Shown: positions 1 through 6,790 of the stretch, piece after piece | Position numbering within the stretch: position 1 is the stretch's first letter | Layout: every line of letters starts with the position of its first letter | DNA from: Comamonadaceae bacterium | GTDB taxonomy: Bacteria > Pseudomonadota > Gammaproteobacteria > Burkholderiales > Burkholderiaceae_C | Direction: 5' to 3' | Length of the DNA stretch: 6,936 nt | NCBI GenBank assembly: GCA_947464665.1 | Contig: CANHXV010000108.1 | Coordinates: forward strand, 1-6,936 | Made by a program: the position numbers and the translations under genes | Notes under the pieces: generated by a model | The model's input: only the letters and a program-made list of their open reading frames with translations | What the model was told of the DNA's origin: nothing | The model's database searches: none

Positions 1-253
1 CATCGGGGGCAGCCTTGGACACAAAGCCACCGGCCAAAGTGCCACCTGCGCCCGGCTTGTTTTCAACCACCACGGTTTGGCCTAAAGTTTTGCTCATGTT
101 AGCGGCCAGCGTACGGGCCACAATGTCAGTTGGGCCGCCAGCGGCAAAGGGCACCACCAAAGAAATGGATTTGGTGGGGTAGCCTTGCGCCGAAGCGCCG
201 AAGGGCACCATCAGAACGACCAAGCTAGCGAGAAGGGCGGAAGCTAATTTCAT
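1..253 (-). CDS. Bug/TctC-family tripartite tricarboxylate transporter substrate-binding protein, N-terminal part (cut by window edge)
   Basis: Reading leftward from ATG at 253, the first 84 residues are visible and the gene runs off the left edge. Residues 1-23 form a signal peptide: MKL, a hydrophobic stretch, then a likely cleavage after ASA before QGYPTK. The mature start continues YPTKSISLVVPFAAGGPTD, the hallmark opening of Bug/TctC proteins, where the PFxxGGxxD loop contributes to ligand binding. VVVENKPGAGG at about residues 61-71 is a second family signature. Family members are periplasmic receptors that bind carboxylates or other small organic acids. Some work with a TctAB permease, but most in betaproteobacteria are orphans, so the ligand cannot be predicted. 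It lies downstream of the TonB receptor on the same strand with a 142-base gap and appears to have its own promoter. The Shine-Dalgarno is weak (GAAAG about 8 bases before ATG). Family assignment is firm; substrate is unknown. Confidence 0.93.
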   Translation of the reverse strand, partial: MKLASALLASLVVLMVPFGASAQGYPTKSISLVVPFAAGGPTDIVARTLAANMSKTLGQTVVVENKPGAGGTLAGGFVSKAAPD

Positions 254-290
254 TTTGCAGACTTTCAAAGGGAGTTCAACGATGCTTGGG

Positions 291-319
291 ATGATAGTCA
301 CTCACATTTGACTGTGCAA
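291..319 (-). promoter_or_regulatory. Putative sigma-70 promoter of the Bug/TctC gene
   Basis: On the minus strand a -35-like TTGCAC (314-319) is separated by 17 bases from a -10-like TATCAT (291-296, five of six matches to TATAAT). Transcription would start near 284, leaving a leader of about 30 bases before the ATG at 253. The -35 match is poor (three of six), so this is a plausible reading by eye rather than a scored prediction. It would allow the binding-protein gene to be expressed independently of the upstream receptor gene. Confidence 0.4.
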
Positions 320-395
320 TCCAATAACTGTCGGTCCTAATGACTGTTTACCCTAAGTCAGCCCCTAAATCTGCTAGATTGTCAATTAGCAGGGC

Positions 396-2660
396 TTAAA
401 GTCGCATGTCTAGCGTGAGGTTGAGTTGGGGCTTGGCATAGCGATCGGTGCGCGTGTAGTCGCCATTTGAAAGCAAGCTCAAGGTGCTGCCATTGGGCGG
501 GCCAAACTGCTGAACGCCTGCACTTGCTGCCGCTCTGAATGACATGGTGGGACTCAGCGGCATCATTGCAAACAAGTCAATGCTTTTTGTCGGTGAGCGG
601 TTGAAAAATTGCTCTGCACTTTGGCGGGTGTTGTAGCCAGGCGTGAAGCTCAGGTTGCCACCCACACTGAGAGGTAAACCACTGATGCGCTGATCAAAGC
701 CCAAATTAGCCGACCAAGGTTGCTGTCCGTCTAGGCGATTGTCTGGGCCGGGCAGTGCCGCAATGCTTGAGCGGTAAAAGCTCAGTGAGGTGCGCAGGTT
801 GAGCGCTTTGGCATGGCCCAATAGTTGGGGCATCAAGTCGGAAGCGCGGCCGCGCAGTTCAAACTCAAGGCCACTGGTGACCGCATCCGAAAAATTTTGA
901 GGCTGCGTGATCCAGCGCGGTGCTGCAGCCCAAGACACGCTGCGCAATTCGGTGAGGTTTCTGACCACATTGGTGAGGTTGCGATGAAAGATACCCACAC
1001 TGAAAATACCGTCGTTGCTTAAATAATTCTCGTAGGCGATGTCTAGGCCTGTTGCCAACTCTGGGCGCAGTGCGGGGTTGCCAATGCGATCGGGTGATAA
1101 ATAGGTGTTCGTCTGGTTGGTATTGGTGTAAGCACCATTGATGACGGGGCGCGACAACAGGGCGTTCAGGCCAGGCGCTTTGTAACTGCGCGTTAAGCTG
1201 GCACGCACCATGTCGCGACGCTTGGGGTCAAATTTGTAAGTGACGTGCGCAAGCGGCGAGAGCACACTGCTGACATTGACCACAGGCATGGCTGCATTGC
1301 GACTTTCAGAGGCAATGCGTTCATTGCGAAGGCCCAAATTGAGTTGCCACTGGGGTGAAATTTCCCACTCATCTTGAATGTAGTAGGCCTGGCGTCGCAT
1401 TTGCGCCTGAAAGGGTTGACCCTCAAAGCTGGGCAACAAGGCCTCGCCTGCCCCATTGGTGGTGGTGCGCTTTTCTTGCCGGTCTCGGTTCTCTAAATCC
1501 CAACCCGCGGTCAGGGTGTGTGAACTGCCAAGCAGTTGGCTGTATTTGCCTGCTTGAGTAACGGCGTCATCTTGGTTAATGCCCGCAGTTCGCAGTTGTG
1601 TAGCGCCTGCGCGCAGGTTGCGCAAATCGAAGGCGGAGCGAGATTGCTGAACGCCTGCCTTGATTTCAATCCGTTGGTCTTCGCTGAATCGGTTGATCCA
1701 AGTGAGGTTGCCACGGCGATTTTCCCAATAGCCACCTTGAATGGCATCGTCGTCAAAGACTGGGTTGCCAGAAACCGCTTGATTGACATAGTCGGTGCGG
1801 TAGTTCCAATAGCCTTTTTGGAAAAAAGTAGCCAGTGCAATGGTTTGCTCGTCGCTCACCTTGAAATTAAAACGCGGGGCAACGTTGTAGCCCCAACCCT
1901 GAGAGGTGCCTGTGCCCAATTGCTCCGAGAGCGCGGGTTGCCCATCGGAGCCCGCCATTTTTCGGTCAACCAGGTTGCGCACTTGGCGATGCCATTCGAA
2001 AAGAGAAATGGGCAAGGACATGTTGAAGGGTCCAACAGATTCAGTGATCGAATAATTCACGTTGCCCAAGGGCCTGTCTTTGCCTGTGCGAAGCCCTAAA
2101 CGCAAATTGCTCAAAGAGCGACGCGTGACCTCTTTCAAAATGACGTTGATGGAACCAGCAACAGCTTGTGAACTTTGTTCGGCGGTAGAGGCCTTGATGA
2201 CTTCAATGCGCTCAATTTGGGAAGGACTCAGTTGGTCTAAGTTGAAGCCTGGCGGGGCAGGGTCACCGTTGATCAGAATTTGGGTATAGCCGGCGCCGAG
2301 GCCTCGCATGCGCGGGCCGTCGGTGTCCACGTTCACACCTGGCAGCCGCCGCATCACATCGAGTGCATTGGTGTCGCCGTAGCGGTCTAGTTCTTCACGG
2401 CCATAGATTTGTTTGGCAAAACTGGCAGCACGACGCAGTTCGGTAGAGCCTTGTCTGGCCACAATTTCTACGCGCTGTATGACGCTGGTCTGGGGGCTGC
2501 CACTGGACTCTGCAGGGCTTCCGACACTGACATCTTGCGCAAAGACGGCAAAGGGTGACAAGAGCACCAGGGCCCCAAAGAGGTCTGTCAACTTGGTAGG
2601 CTTGTGTTGGCTGATGGGGCAGATCTTGTGCCAAGCGCATGTGCTTGAGGGGCAATTCAT
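396..2660 (-). CDS. TonB-dependent outer-membrane receptor
   Basis: This is a 754-residue protein if it starts at ATG 2660. The open frame extends to ATG 2741 and TTG 2750, but the later start gives a sensible signal peptide: basic n-region, hydrophobic LFGALVLLSPFAVFA around residues 27-41, cleavage before QDV. A putative promoter also lies between the two sets of starts. VIQRVEIVARQ near residues 60-70 may serve as the TonB box. The plug domain spans about 78-178, with the LPGVNVDTDGPRMRGLG segment and QIERIEVIKASTAEQSSQAVAGSINVILKE. The rest is a 22-strand-type beta-barrel, with YYIQDEW (about 426-432) and NPALRPE (528-534), both typical of these receptors. Length is usual for the family. 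Such receptors import siderophores, cobalamin, sugars or other bulky ligands using ExbBD-TonB energy; nothing here fixes the ligand. The last residue is Leu rather than the common terminal Phe/Trp. No clear Shine-Dalgarno is seen. Confidence 0.93.
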   Translation of the reverse strand: MNCPSSTCAWHKICPISQHKPTKLTDLFGALVLLSPFAVFAQDVSVGSPAESSGSPQTSVIQRVEIVARQGSTELRRAASFAKQIYGREELDRYGDTNALDVMRRLPGVNVDTDGPRMRGLGAGYTQILINGDPAPPGFNLDQLSPSQIERIEVIKASTAEQSSQAVAGSINVILKEVTRRSLSNLRLGLRTGKDRPLGNVNYSITESVGPFNMSLPISLFEWHRQVRNLVDRKMAGSDGQPALSEQLGTGTSQGWGYNVAPRFNFKVSDEQTIALATFFQKGYWNYRTDYVNQAVSGNPVFDDDAIQGGYWENRRGNLTWINRFSEDQRIEIKAGVQQSRSAFDLRNLRAGATQLRTAGINQDDAVTQAGKYSQLLGSSHTLTAGWDLENRDRQEKRTTTNGAGEALLPSFEGQPFQAQMRRQAYYIQDEWEISPQWQLNLGLRNERIASESRNAAMPVVNVSSVLSPLAHVTYKFDPKRRDMVRASLTRSYKAPGLNALLSRPVINGAYTNTNQTNTYLSPDRIGNPALRPELATGLDIAYENYLSNDGIFSVGIFHRNLTNVVRNLTELRSVSWAAAPRWITQPQNFSDAVTSGLEFELRGRASDLMPQLLGHAKALNLRTSLSFYRSSIAALPGPDNRLDGQQPWSANLGFDQRISGLPLSVGGNLSFTPGYNTRQSAEQFFNRSPTKSIDLFAMMPLSPTMSFRAAASAGVQQFGPPNGSTLSLLSNGDYTRTDRYAKPQLNLTLDMRL

Positions 2661-2688
2661 ATGAAACCAAAAAAACGCAATGTGAGCT

Positions 2689-2718
2689 ATCTTAGTCAAT
2701 AATCTGAGAGTAAGACAA
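2689..2718 (-). promoter_or_regulatory. Putative sigma-70 promoter of the TonB-dependent receptor gene
   Basis: On the minus strand TTGTCT (2713-2718) and TAAGAT (2689-2694) are spaced by 18 bases, each matching four of six consensus positions. The predicted start of transcription near 2682 lies downstream of the alternative start codons at 2741 and 2750 but upstream of ATG 2660, giving a leader of about 22 bases. This supports the shorter receptor reading. It sits in the spacer shared with the divergent dehydrogenase gene. I saw no clear Fur box or other operator palindrome there. Confidence 0.3.
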
Positions 2719-2751
2719 TTCAAAATCAAATGACACTTCATTAGAGACAAA

Positions 2752-2755
2752 GAGG
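2752..2755 (+). promoter_or_regulatory. Shine-Dalgarno of the SDR gene
   Basis: GAGG ends nine bases before the ATG at 2765. It decides in favour of that ATG over the out-of-frame ATG at 2757, which is too close to the site and opens a frame with no family resemblance. Confidence 0.6.
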
Positions 2756-2764
2756 AATGAGCCC

Positions 2765-3478
2765 ATGGTCCGTAAGGTATTTATCACGGGTGCGACAAGC
2801 GGTATTGGTGAGGCTATTGCACAAGCCTTTCAAGCTGAAGGTGCACACGTTGTGGCAACAGGTGCCACCGATCTGGAAGTAGCCAATGCGCATCAAAAAT
2901 CTGCCAATGCTGGCATTGACTTTCGAGTTCTAGATGTTCGCGACCTGGCTGCTGTTCAGAGCTTGGTGGGGGCACTCTCCGAGCTTGACGTGGTGGTCAA
3001 TTGTGCGGGTGTCATTCAACGCGCCATAGAGTTAGAGCCCGAGGCGTTTGCCCGCACAGTCGATATCAACCTGAATGGCACCATGCGCGTTTGCGCGGCT
3101 GCTCGCGAAGGCCTTAAAGCCCGGCGCGGTTGCATTGTGAACACAGCCTCCATGCTCAGTTTCTTTGGTGGTGGTTTGGTGCCGGGCTACAGTGCTAGCA
3201 AAGGGGGCGTTGCTCAATTGACCAAATCTTTGGCCATTGCTTATGCAGATGACGGTATACGTGTCAACGCGGTAGCCCCTGGGTGGATTGCAACGCCTCT
3301 GACGCAAGCCTTGCAAGACGACCCCCTTCGTGCTGCGCCCATCTTGGCTCGAACGCCCATGAAGCGCTGGGGCACGCCCGCGGATGTGGCGGGCCCCGTT
3401 CTATTCTTGGCCAGTTCGCAAGCGCAATTTGTGACAGGCGTCGTGTTGCCTGTTGATGGTGGTTATTTAATTTCCTAG
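2765..3478 (+). CDS. Short-chain dehydrogenase/reductase (classical SDR, FabG-like)
   Basis: A 237-residue, single-domain Rossmann oxidoreductase, slightly shorter than the usual 245-255. The dinucleotide-binding TGATSGIG is at residues 8-15, the adenine-pocket DVRD at 57-60, and the NNAG-equivalent NCAG at 79-82. The catalytic set is complete: Asn102 (in DINLNG), Ser129, Tyr142 and Lys146 (YSASK). APGWIATP at 171-178 and the C-terminal VTGVVLPVDGGY (223-234) complete the classical signature. There is no obvious acidic residue at the end of strand beta-2 (VVATGAT), so NAD versus NADP preference is unclear. It should be a cytoplasmic alcohol/ketone oxidoreductase, but the substrate cannot be named from sequence. 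Its FabG-like look does not make it the fatty-acid enzyme, as no acpP or fabF neighbours are present. It is divergent from the TonB receptor and is followed after 47 bases by the Kef-type antiporter, with which it may be co-transcribed. Confidence 0.93.
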   Translation: MVRKVFITGATSGIGEAIAQAFQAEGAHVVATGATDLEVANAHQKSANAGIDFRVLDVRDLAAVQSLVGALSELDVVVNCAGVIQRAIELEPEAFARTVDINLNGTMRVCAAAREGLKARRGCIVNTASMLSFFGGGLVPGYSASKGGVAQLTKSLAIAYADDGIRVNAVAPGWIATPLTQALQDDPLRAAPILARTPMKRWGTPADVAGPVLFLASSQAQFVTGVVLPVDGGYLIS

Positions 3479-3514
3479 CGCAGAGGAATTTCTCTAAATC
3501 CACTTTTTTTCGAT

Positions 3515-3518
3515 AGGA
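3515..3518 (+). promoter_or_regulatory. Shine-Dalgarno that decides the antiporter start
   Basis: AGGA lies seven bases before ATG 3526, an ideal spacing, and only four bases before the in-frame TTG at 3523. The ATG is therefore the better start, one codon inside the longest open frame. The ATG at 3518 overlaps the site and meets a stop after two codons. Confidence 0.6.
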
Positions 3519-3525
3519 TGCATTG

Positions 3526-5262
3526 ATGACATCCTTGGAATTAACGCTCTTGTACCTTTTGGCCGCCGTGCTGGGTGTGGTGGGCTGTCGTCTGATGAAA
3601 TTGCCCCCCATGCTGGGCTATTTGCTGGTGGGTGTGTTGATTGGCCCCAATGCCTTGGCCTTGGCGCAAAACTCTGAAGGTATTCGCCATCTGGCCGAGT
3701 TTGGCGTGGTCTTTTTGATGTTTGTCATCGGCCTCGAATTCAATTTGCCTAAGTTGAAGTCCATGAAAAGGCATGTGTTTGGACTGGGTTTGCTGCAGGT
3801 GGTGCTCACCATGGTGTTCATCACCGTGGCGTCTCTGTTTTTGAGCAGCATGGCGCCCACTTTGTGGCAAATGAGTTGGCAAACTGCAATGGCATTGGCG
3901 GGTGCATTGGCAATGAGCAGTACGGCCATTGTGATCAAGCTTATGTCGGACAGTTTGGAATTGGACACTGAGCATGGCAAACGGGTGGTGGGCGTGTTGC
4001 TGTTCCAAGATTTGGCGGTCGTGCCATTGTTGGTGCTGATTCCTGCGCTCAATGCGCCAGCAGAACAATTGATACCAGCTTTGTTACTGGCAGCGCTCAA
4101 AGCCACGGTGTTAATTACCTTGTTGCTAACGGGAGGCCAGCGGCTGATGCGATGGTGGCTGCTGTTGGTGGCACGTCGACAAACCGAAGAGCTCTTTGTT
4201 TTGAATGTGTTGTTAATCACATTGGGATTGGCATGGTTAACAGAGCTGGCCGGGCTTAGCTTGGCACTTGGCGCCTTTGTGGCTGGCATGTTAATTTCAG
4301 AAACTGAATTCAAGCACCGCGTCGAAATGGACATCAAACCGTTTCACGATATCTTGCTTGGCTTGTTCTTCATCACCATCGGCATGATGCTTGATTGGCG
4401 CATTATTTGGGATCGATGGGCCTTTGTGTTGTTCTTGGTCACGGTACCAGTGGTCTTTAAATTTGTACTGATCGCTGCGCTCGCACGTCTCACTGGCGCA
4501 AGCGAAGGCATTTCCTTGCGCACAGGTTTGTACCTGGCGCAAGCGGGCGAGTTCGGTTTTGTGTTGCTGACGCTGGGTGGTCAAAACCAGTTGATTCCTG
4601 CAGATTGGCTTAATCCTGTGCTGGCCAGCATGGTGCTTTCGATGTTGGCCACGCCCTTCATTGTCATGAACGCCAACCAATGGGTGATGAAATGGTCTGC
4701 CACCGACTGGTTGCAGCAATCACTGGCGATGACGCAGATTGCGCAGAAAAGCATGGACATTGACAAGCACATCATCATTTGTGGCTATGGGCGATGTGGC
4801 CAGAATTTAGCCAAGTTGCTCAAGATTCAAAAAATTCCTTACATCGCCCTCGATATGGATCCTGACCGAGTGAGCCGAGCTCAATCGCATGGCGATCAAG
4901 TTGTCTATGGCGACGCAGCGCGCTTGCAGGCGCTGATGGCGGTAGGTATTGTGCGTGCCAGTGCGGTGGTTGTCACTTATCTTGACAATGCTTCGGCTTT
5001 TCGTGTCATTGCACTGACCAAAGAGCACGCACCCCAAGTGCCTGTGATTGTCAGAACACAAGACGATATCGATTTAGAAAAATTTCAAGCTGCCGGTGCA
5101 GCAGAAGTGGTGCCAGAAACCATTGAAGGCTCTTTGATGTTGGCTACGCACGCGCTTGTCATGGTGGGCGTTCCCATGAAGCGTGTCATTCGGATGGTGC
5201 AAGATCAAAGAAATCAGCGCTATGCCTTGCTGAAAGATTTTGATCACGGAAGCGAAGATTAA
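3526..5262 (+). CDS. KefB/KefC-type CPA2 monovalent cation:proton antiporter with TrkA-N (RCK_N) domain, short C-terminus
   Basis: A 578-residue inner-membrane protein. Residues 1-385 form the Na+/H+ exchanger-type membrane domain with about 12 hydrophobic segments. Family marks are STAIVIKLMSD (132-142), LFQDLAVVPLL (159-169) with the transport-core Asp162, and AQAGEFGFVL (338-347). HRVEMDIKPFHDILLGLFFITIGMMLD (264-290) matches the regulatory loop and following helix of E. coli KefC. The cytoplasmic RCK_N domain begins near 414 with the Rossmann motif GYGRCGQ (420-426), the acidic Asp443 ending beta-2, and YGDA (461-464). Kef proteins exchange K+ for H+ and, in E. coli, open in response to glutathione adducts of electrophiles. 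That ligand control is not proven here, and no KefF/KefG ancillary gene is adjacent. The protein ends at HGSED soon after RCK_N, with no RCK_C domain; from memory many betaproteobacterial homologues run to about 650 residues with RCK_C. Its stop codon is the first triplet of the palindrome at 5260-5308. Confidence 0.93.
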   Translation: MTSLELTLLYLLAAVLGVVGCRLMKLPPMLGYLLVGVLIGPNALALAQNSEGIRHLAEFGVVFLMFVIGLEFNLPKLKSMKRHVFGLGLLQVVLTMVFITVASLFLSSMAPTLWQMSWQTAMALAGALAMSSTAIVIKLMSDSLELDTEHGKRVVGVLLFQDLAVVPLLVLIPALNAPAEQLIPALLLAALKATVLITLLLTGGQRLMRWWLLLVARRQTEELFVLNVLLITLGLAWLTELAGLSLALGAFVAGMLISETEFKHRVEMDIKPFHDILLGLFFITIGMMLDWRIIWDRWAFVLFLVTVPVVFKFVLIAALARLTGASEGISLRTGLYLAQAGEFGFVLLTLGGQNQLIPADWLNPVLASMVLSMLATPFIVMNANQWVMKWSATDWLQQSLAMTQIAQKSMDIDKHIIICGYGRCGQNLAKLLKIQKIPYIALDMDPDRVSRAQSHGDQVVYGDAARLQALMAVGIVRASAVVVTYLDNASAFRVIALTKEHAPQVPVIVRTQDDIDLEKFQAAGAAEVVPETIEGSLMLATHALVMVGVPMKRVIRMVQDQRNQRYALLKDFDHGSED

Positions 5263-5308
5263 TTGGGGTCAGATCAACATTAAATTAATGTTGATCTGAC
5301 CCCAATTA
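5260..5308. repeat. Perfect 49-base palindrome (REP/MITE-like) between convergent genes
   Basis: Two 24-base arms (5260-5283 and 5285-5308) are exactly complementary around a single central A at 5284. The ends read TAATTGGGGTCAGA, and the mirror on the other strand is identical. RNA from either strand would fold into a hairpin of 20 or more base pairs, and cruciform extrusion of DNA is possible. It fills the whole gap between the two convergent stop codons, so it may terminate transcription from both sides, although the bases after the stem (ATTATTAAAA rightward) are not a strong U-tract. From memory, the outer motif AATTGGGGTCAGA recurs as terminal repeats in many proteobacterial genomes, often near REP-associated transposases; this is not verified here. 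A mobile or REP-derived origin is therefore an inference, while the palindrome itself is seen directly. Confidence 0.9.
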
Positions 5309-6763
5309 TTAAAACGGGTACTGGCGGGGGGTGGTTTGGATGGTGATCCAGCGCAGTTCGGTGAACTCGTTGATGCCGGCCTTGCCGCCGAAGCGGCCGT
5401 AGCCGCTGCCTTTGACGCCGCCGAAAGGCATTTGGGCTTCGTCGTGCACGGTGGGGCCGTTGACGTGGCAAATGCCTGAGTCAATTTTGCGGGCCACGTT
5501 GTAGGCGCGCGCAATGTCGCGGCCAAACACACTGGCCGACAAGCCGTACTCGTTGTCGTTGGCGCACGCAATGGCTTCTTCAACGCCCTTCACACGCACA
5601 ATGGCTTTAACGGGTGCAAAACTTTCCTCGCGGTAAATTCGCATGGCCGGAGTGACATGGTCTAGCAAGGTGGCGGGCATGAGAGTGTCTGTTGATTTGC
5701 CGCCGCACACCAACTTGGCGCCTTTGGCAATTGCGTCATCAATCAGGTCGTTGCAATGCGACACGGTGTTCATGCCAATGACACTGCCCAGCACCACTGG
5801 CTCGGGTTTGCGGGGGTCACCCAAGGGCAAGTTTTTGGCTTTATTGGCAAAGCGTTTGACAAACTCATCGGCAATTTTTTCGTCCACCACAATGCGCTCA
5901 GTGCTCATGCAAATTTGGCCGCTGTTGGCAAAGCTGCCAAAGGTGGCGGCGTTGACGGCATCGTCAATGTCGGCGTCGTCCAAGATCACCATGGGGGCCT
6001 TGCCGCCCAATTCCAAGATCACTGGTTTCAAATACTTGGCGCAAGTGAGCGCGAGGAGTTTGCCCACTTTGGTCGAGCCAGTAAAGTTAACGCGCCTCAC
6101 CGCGGGGTGAGCCACGATAGCCTCAACCACCGACGCAGCGTCGGCCGGTGCGTTGGTGATGTAGTTCACCACGCCTGGTGGAAAGCCAGCTTCTTGAAAC
6201 GCTTCAACAATCAGCTGGTGTGTTTTGGGGCAATTTTCTGAGCCTTTTAAAATGACGGTGTTGCCACAAGCCAAGGGCGTGGCGATGGCACGTACACCCA
6301 AAATAACAGGCGCATTCCAAGGCGCAATGCCCAAAATGACACCGGCGGGTTGACGGATGCCCATGGCCAAATTGCCTGGCACATCGGAGGGAATCACTTC
6401 ACCCGCCACTTGGGTGGTAAGTGCAGCCGCTTCGCGAATCATGCCAGCTGCCAAGAACACATTGAAGCCAGCCCACATGCCCGTGGCGCCTGTTTCTTCG
6501 GGCACCGCCTTGACAAACTCGGGTGTTTTGGCTTCTAGTTTTTCAGCTGCTTTTAAAAGCAAGGCGCGTCTTTCGTTGGGGCCTACATCGCACCATGTTT
6601 TGAACGCTTCAGCCGCTGCTTCAACCGCCAAAATAGCATCGGCAGGGGAGGCCGCGGGTGCGCGGGTGGCCACGGTGCCATCGAGTGGGTTGCGACGCTC
6701 GAAAGTGGCGTTGTTTTCGGCACTCACTTTGAGGCCGTTGATGAGCATGGACATGTCAGACAT
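5309..6763 (-). CDS. NAD(P)+-dependent aldehyde dehydrogenase, salicylaldehyde/vanillin dehydrogenase-like
   Basis: A full-length 484-residue aldehyde dehydrogenase oxidising an aldehyde to its acid in the cytoplasm. All catalytic features are present: Asn150 in APWNAP, cofactor-binding Lys173 in ILKGSE, FTGST (227-231), general base Glu251 in LELGGKAP, nucleophile Cys285 in NSGQICMST, EESFAP (379-384), and PFGGVKGSGYGRFGG (446-460). EETGAT (89-94) and the C-terminal end TTPRQYPF resemble the salicylaldehyde, vanillin and benzaldehyde dehydrogenase branch, so an aromatic aldehyde is the best guess; aliphatic semialdehydes cannot be excluded. ATG 6763 is chosen over Met4 and Met6 because AGGAG lies seven bases upstream. 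The gene follows the LivF-like gene by 27 bases, suggesting one transcript coupling uptake to oxidation. It ends with in-frame tandem TAA codons; the second lies in the palindrome that separates it from the convergent antiporter gene. Confidence 0.95.
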   Translation of the reverse strand: MSDMSMLINGLKVSAENNATFERRNPLDGTVATRAPAASPADAILAVEAAAEAFKTWCDVGPNERRALLLKAAEKLEAKTPEFVKAVPEETGATGMWAGFNVFLAAGMIREAAALTTQVAGEVIPSDVPGNLAMGIRQPAGVILGIAPWNAPVILGVRAIATPLACGNTVILKGSENCPKTHQLIVEAFQEAGFPPGVVNYITNAPADAASVVEAIVAHPAVRRVNFTGSTKVGKLLALTCAKYLKPVILELGGKAPMVILDDADIDDAVNAATFGSFANSGQICMSTERIVVDEKIADEFVKRFANKAKNLPLGDPRKPEPVVLGSVIGMNTVSHCNDLIDDAIAKGAKLVCGGKSTDTLMPATLLDHVTPAMRIYREESFAPVKAIVRVKGVEEAIACANDNEYGLSASVFGRDIARAYNVARKIDSGICHVNGPTVHDEAQMPFGGVKGSGYGRFGGKAGINEFTELRWITIQTTPRQYPF

Positions 6764-6770
6764 GGAGAGT

Positions 6771-6775
6771 CTCCT
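6771..6775 (-). promoter_or_regulatory. Shine-Dalgarno that decides the aldehyde dehydrogenase start
   Basis: The minus strand reads AGGAG, seven bases upstream of ATG 6763. The alternative in-frame ATGs at 6754 and 6748 would be too far away. It lies in the 27-base spacer after the ABC ATPase stop. Confidence 0.7.
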
Positions 6776-6790
6776 AGAGATCTTTAAAAA

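Noticed and set aside
371..392. Inverted repeat CTGCTA...TAGCAG with a 10-base loop downstream of the TonB receptor gene
   Set aside because: Only six pairs, AT-rich, with a large loop and no T-tract on the minus strand after it; too weak to call a terminator.
1536..2099. Plus-strand 187-codon open frame opposite the TonB receptor
   Set aside because: It lies wholly within the receptor gene, whose domain motifs are continuous on the other strand; no independent coding evidence.
2661..2764. Possible Fur box or operator in the receptor/SDR divergent spacer
   Set aside because: I found no 19-base GATAATGATAATC-like palindrome and no other clear dyad, so iron control of the receptor cannot be claimed.
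3482..3510. Small hairpin AGAGG/TTCTCT followed by a run of seven T, between the SDR and the antiporter genes
   Set aside because: The stem is about five pairs including a G-U, and the T-run starts eight bases after the stem instead of directly following it. Not a convincing terminator, so co-transcription stays possible.
3541..4719. Long minus-strand open frames opposite the antiporter gene
   Set aside because: They are antisense to a clearly conserved membrane protein, rich in His/Gln or Ser/Thr/Asn from complementing its codons, and show no family features or ribosome site.
5309..5583. Minus-strand open frame ending in residues read from the palindrome (NWGQIN-type tail)
   Set aside because: Out of frame with the aldehyde dehydrogenase, low-complexity Ala/Pro/Ser/Thr composition; an artefact of reading through the repeat.
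6764..6774. Short mirror GGAGA-G-TCTCC overlapping the aldehyde dehydrogenase Shine-Dalgarno
   Set aside because: A one-base loop cannot fold, and the remaining three pairs would be too unstable to control translation.
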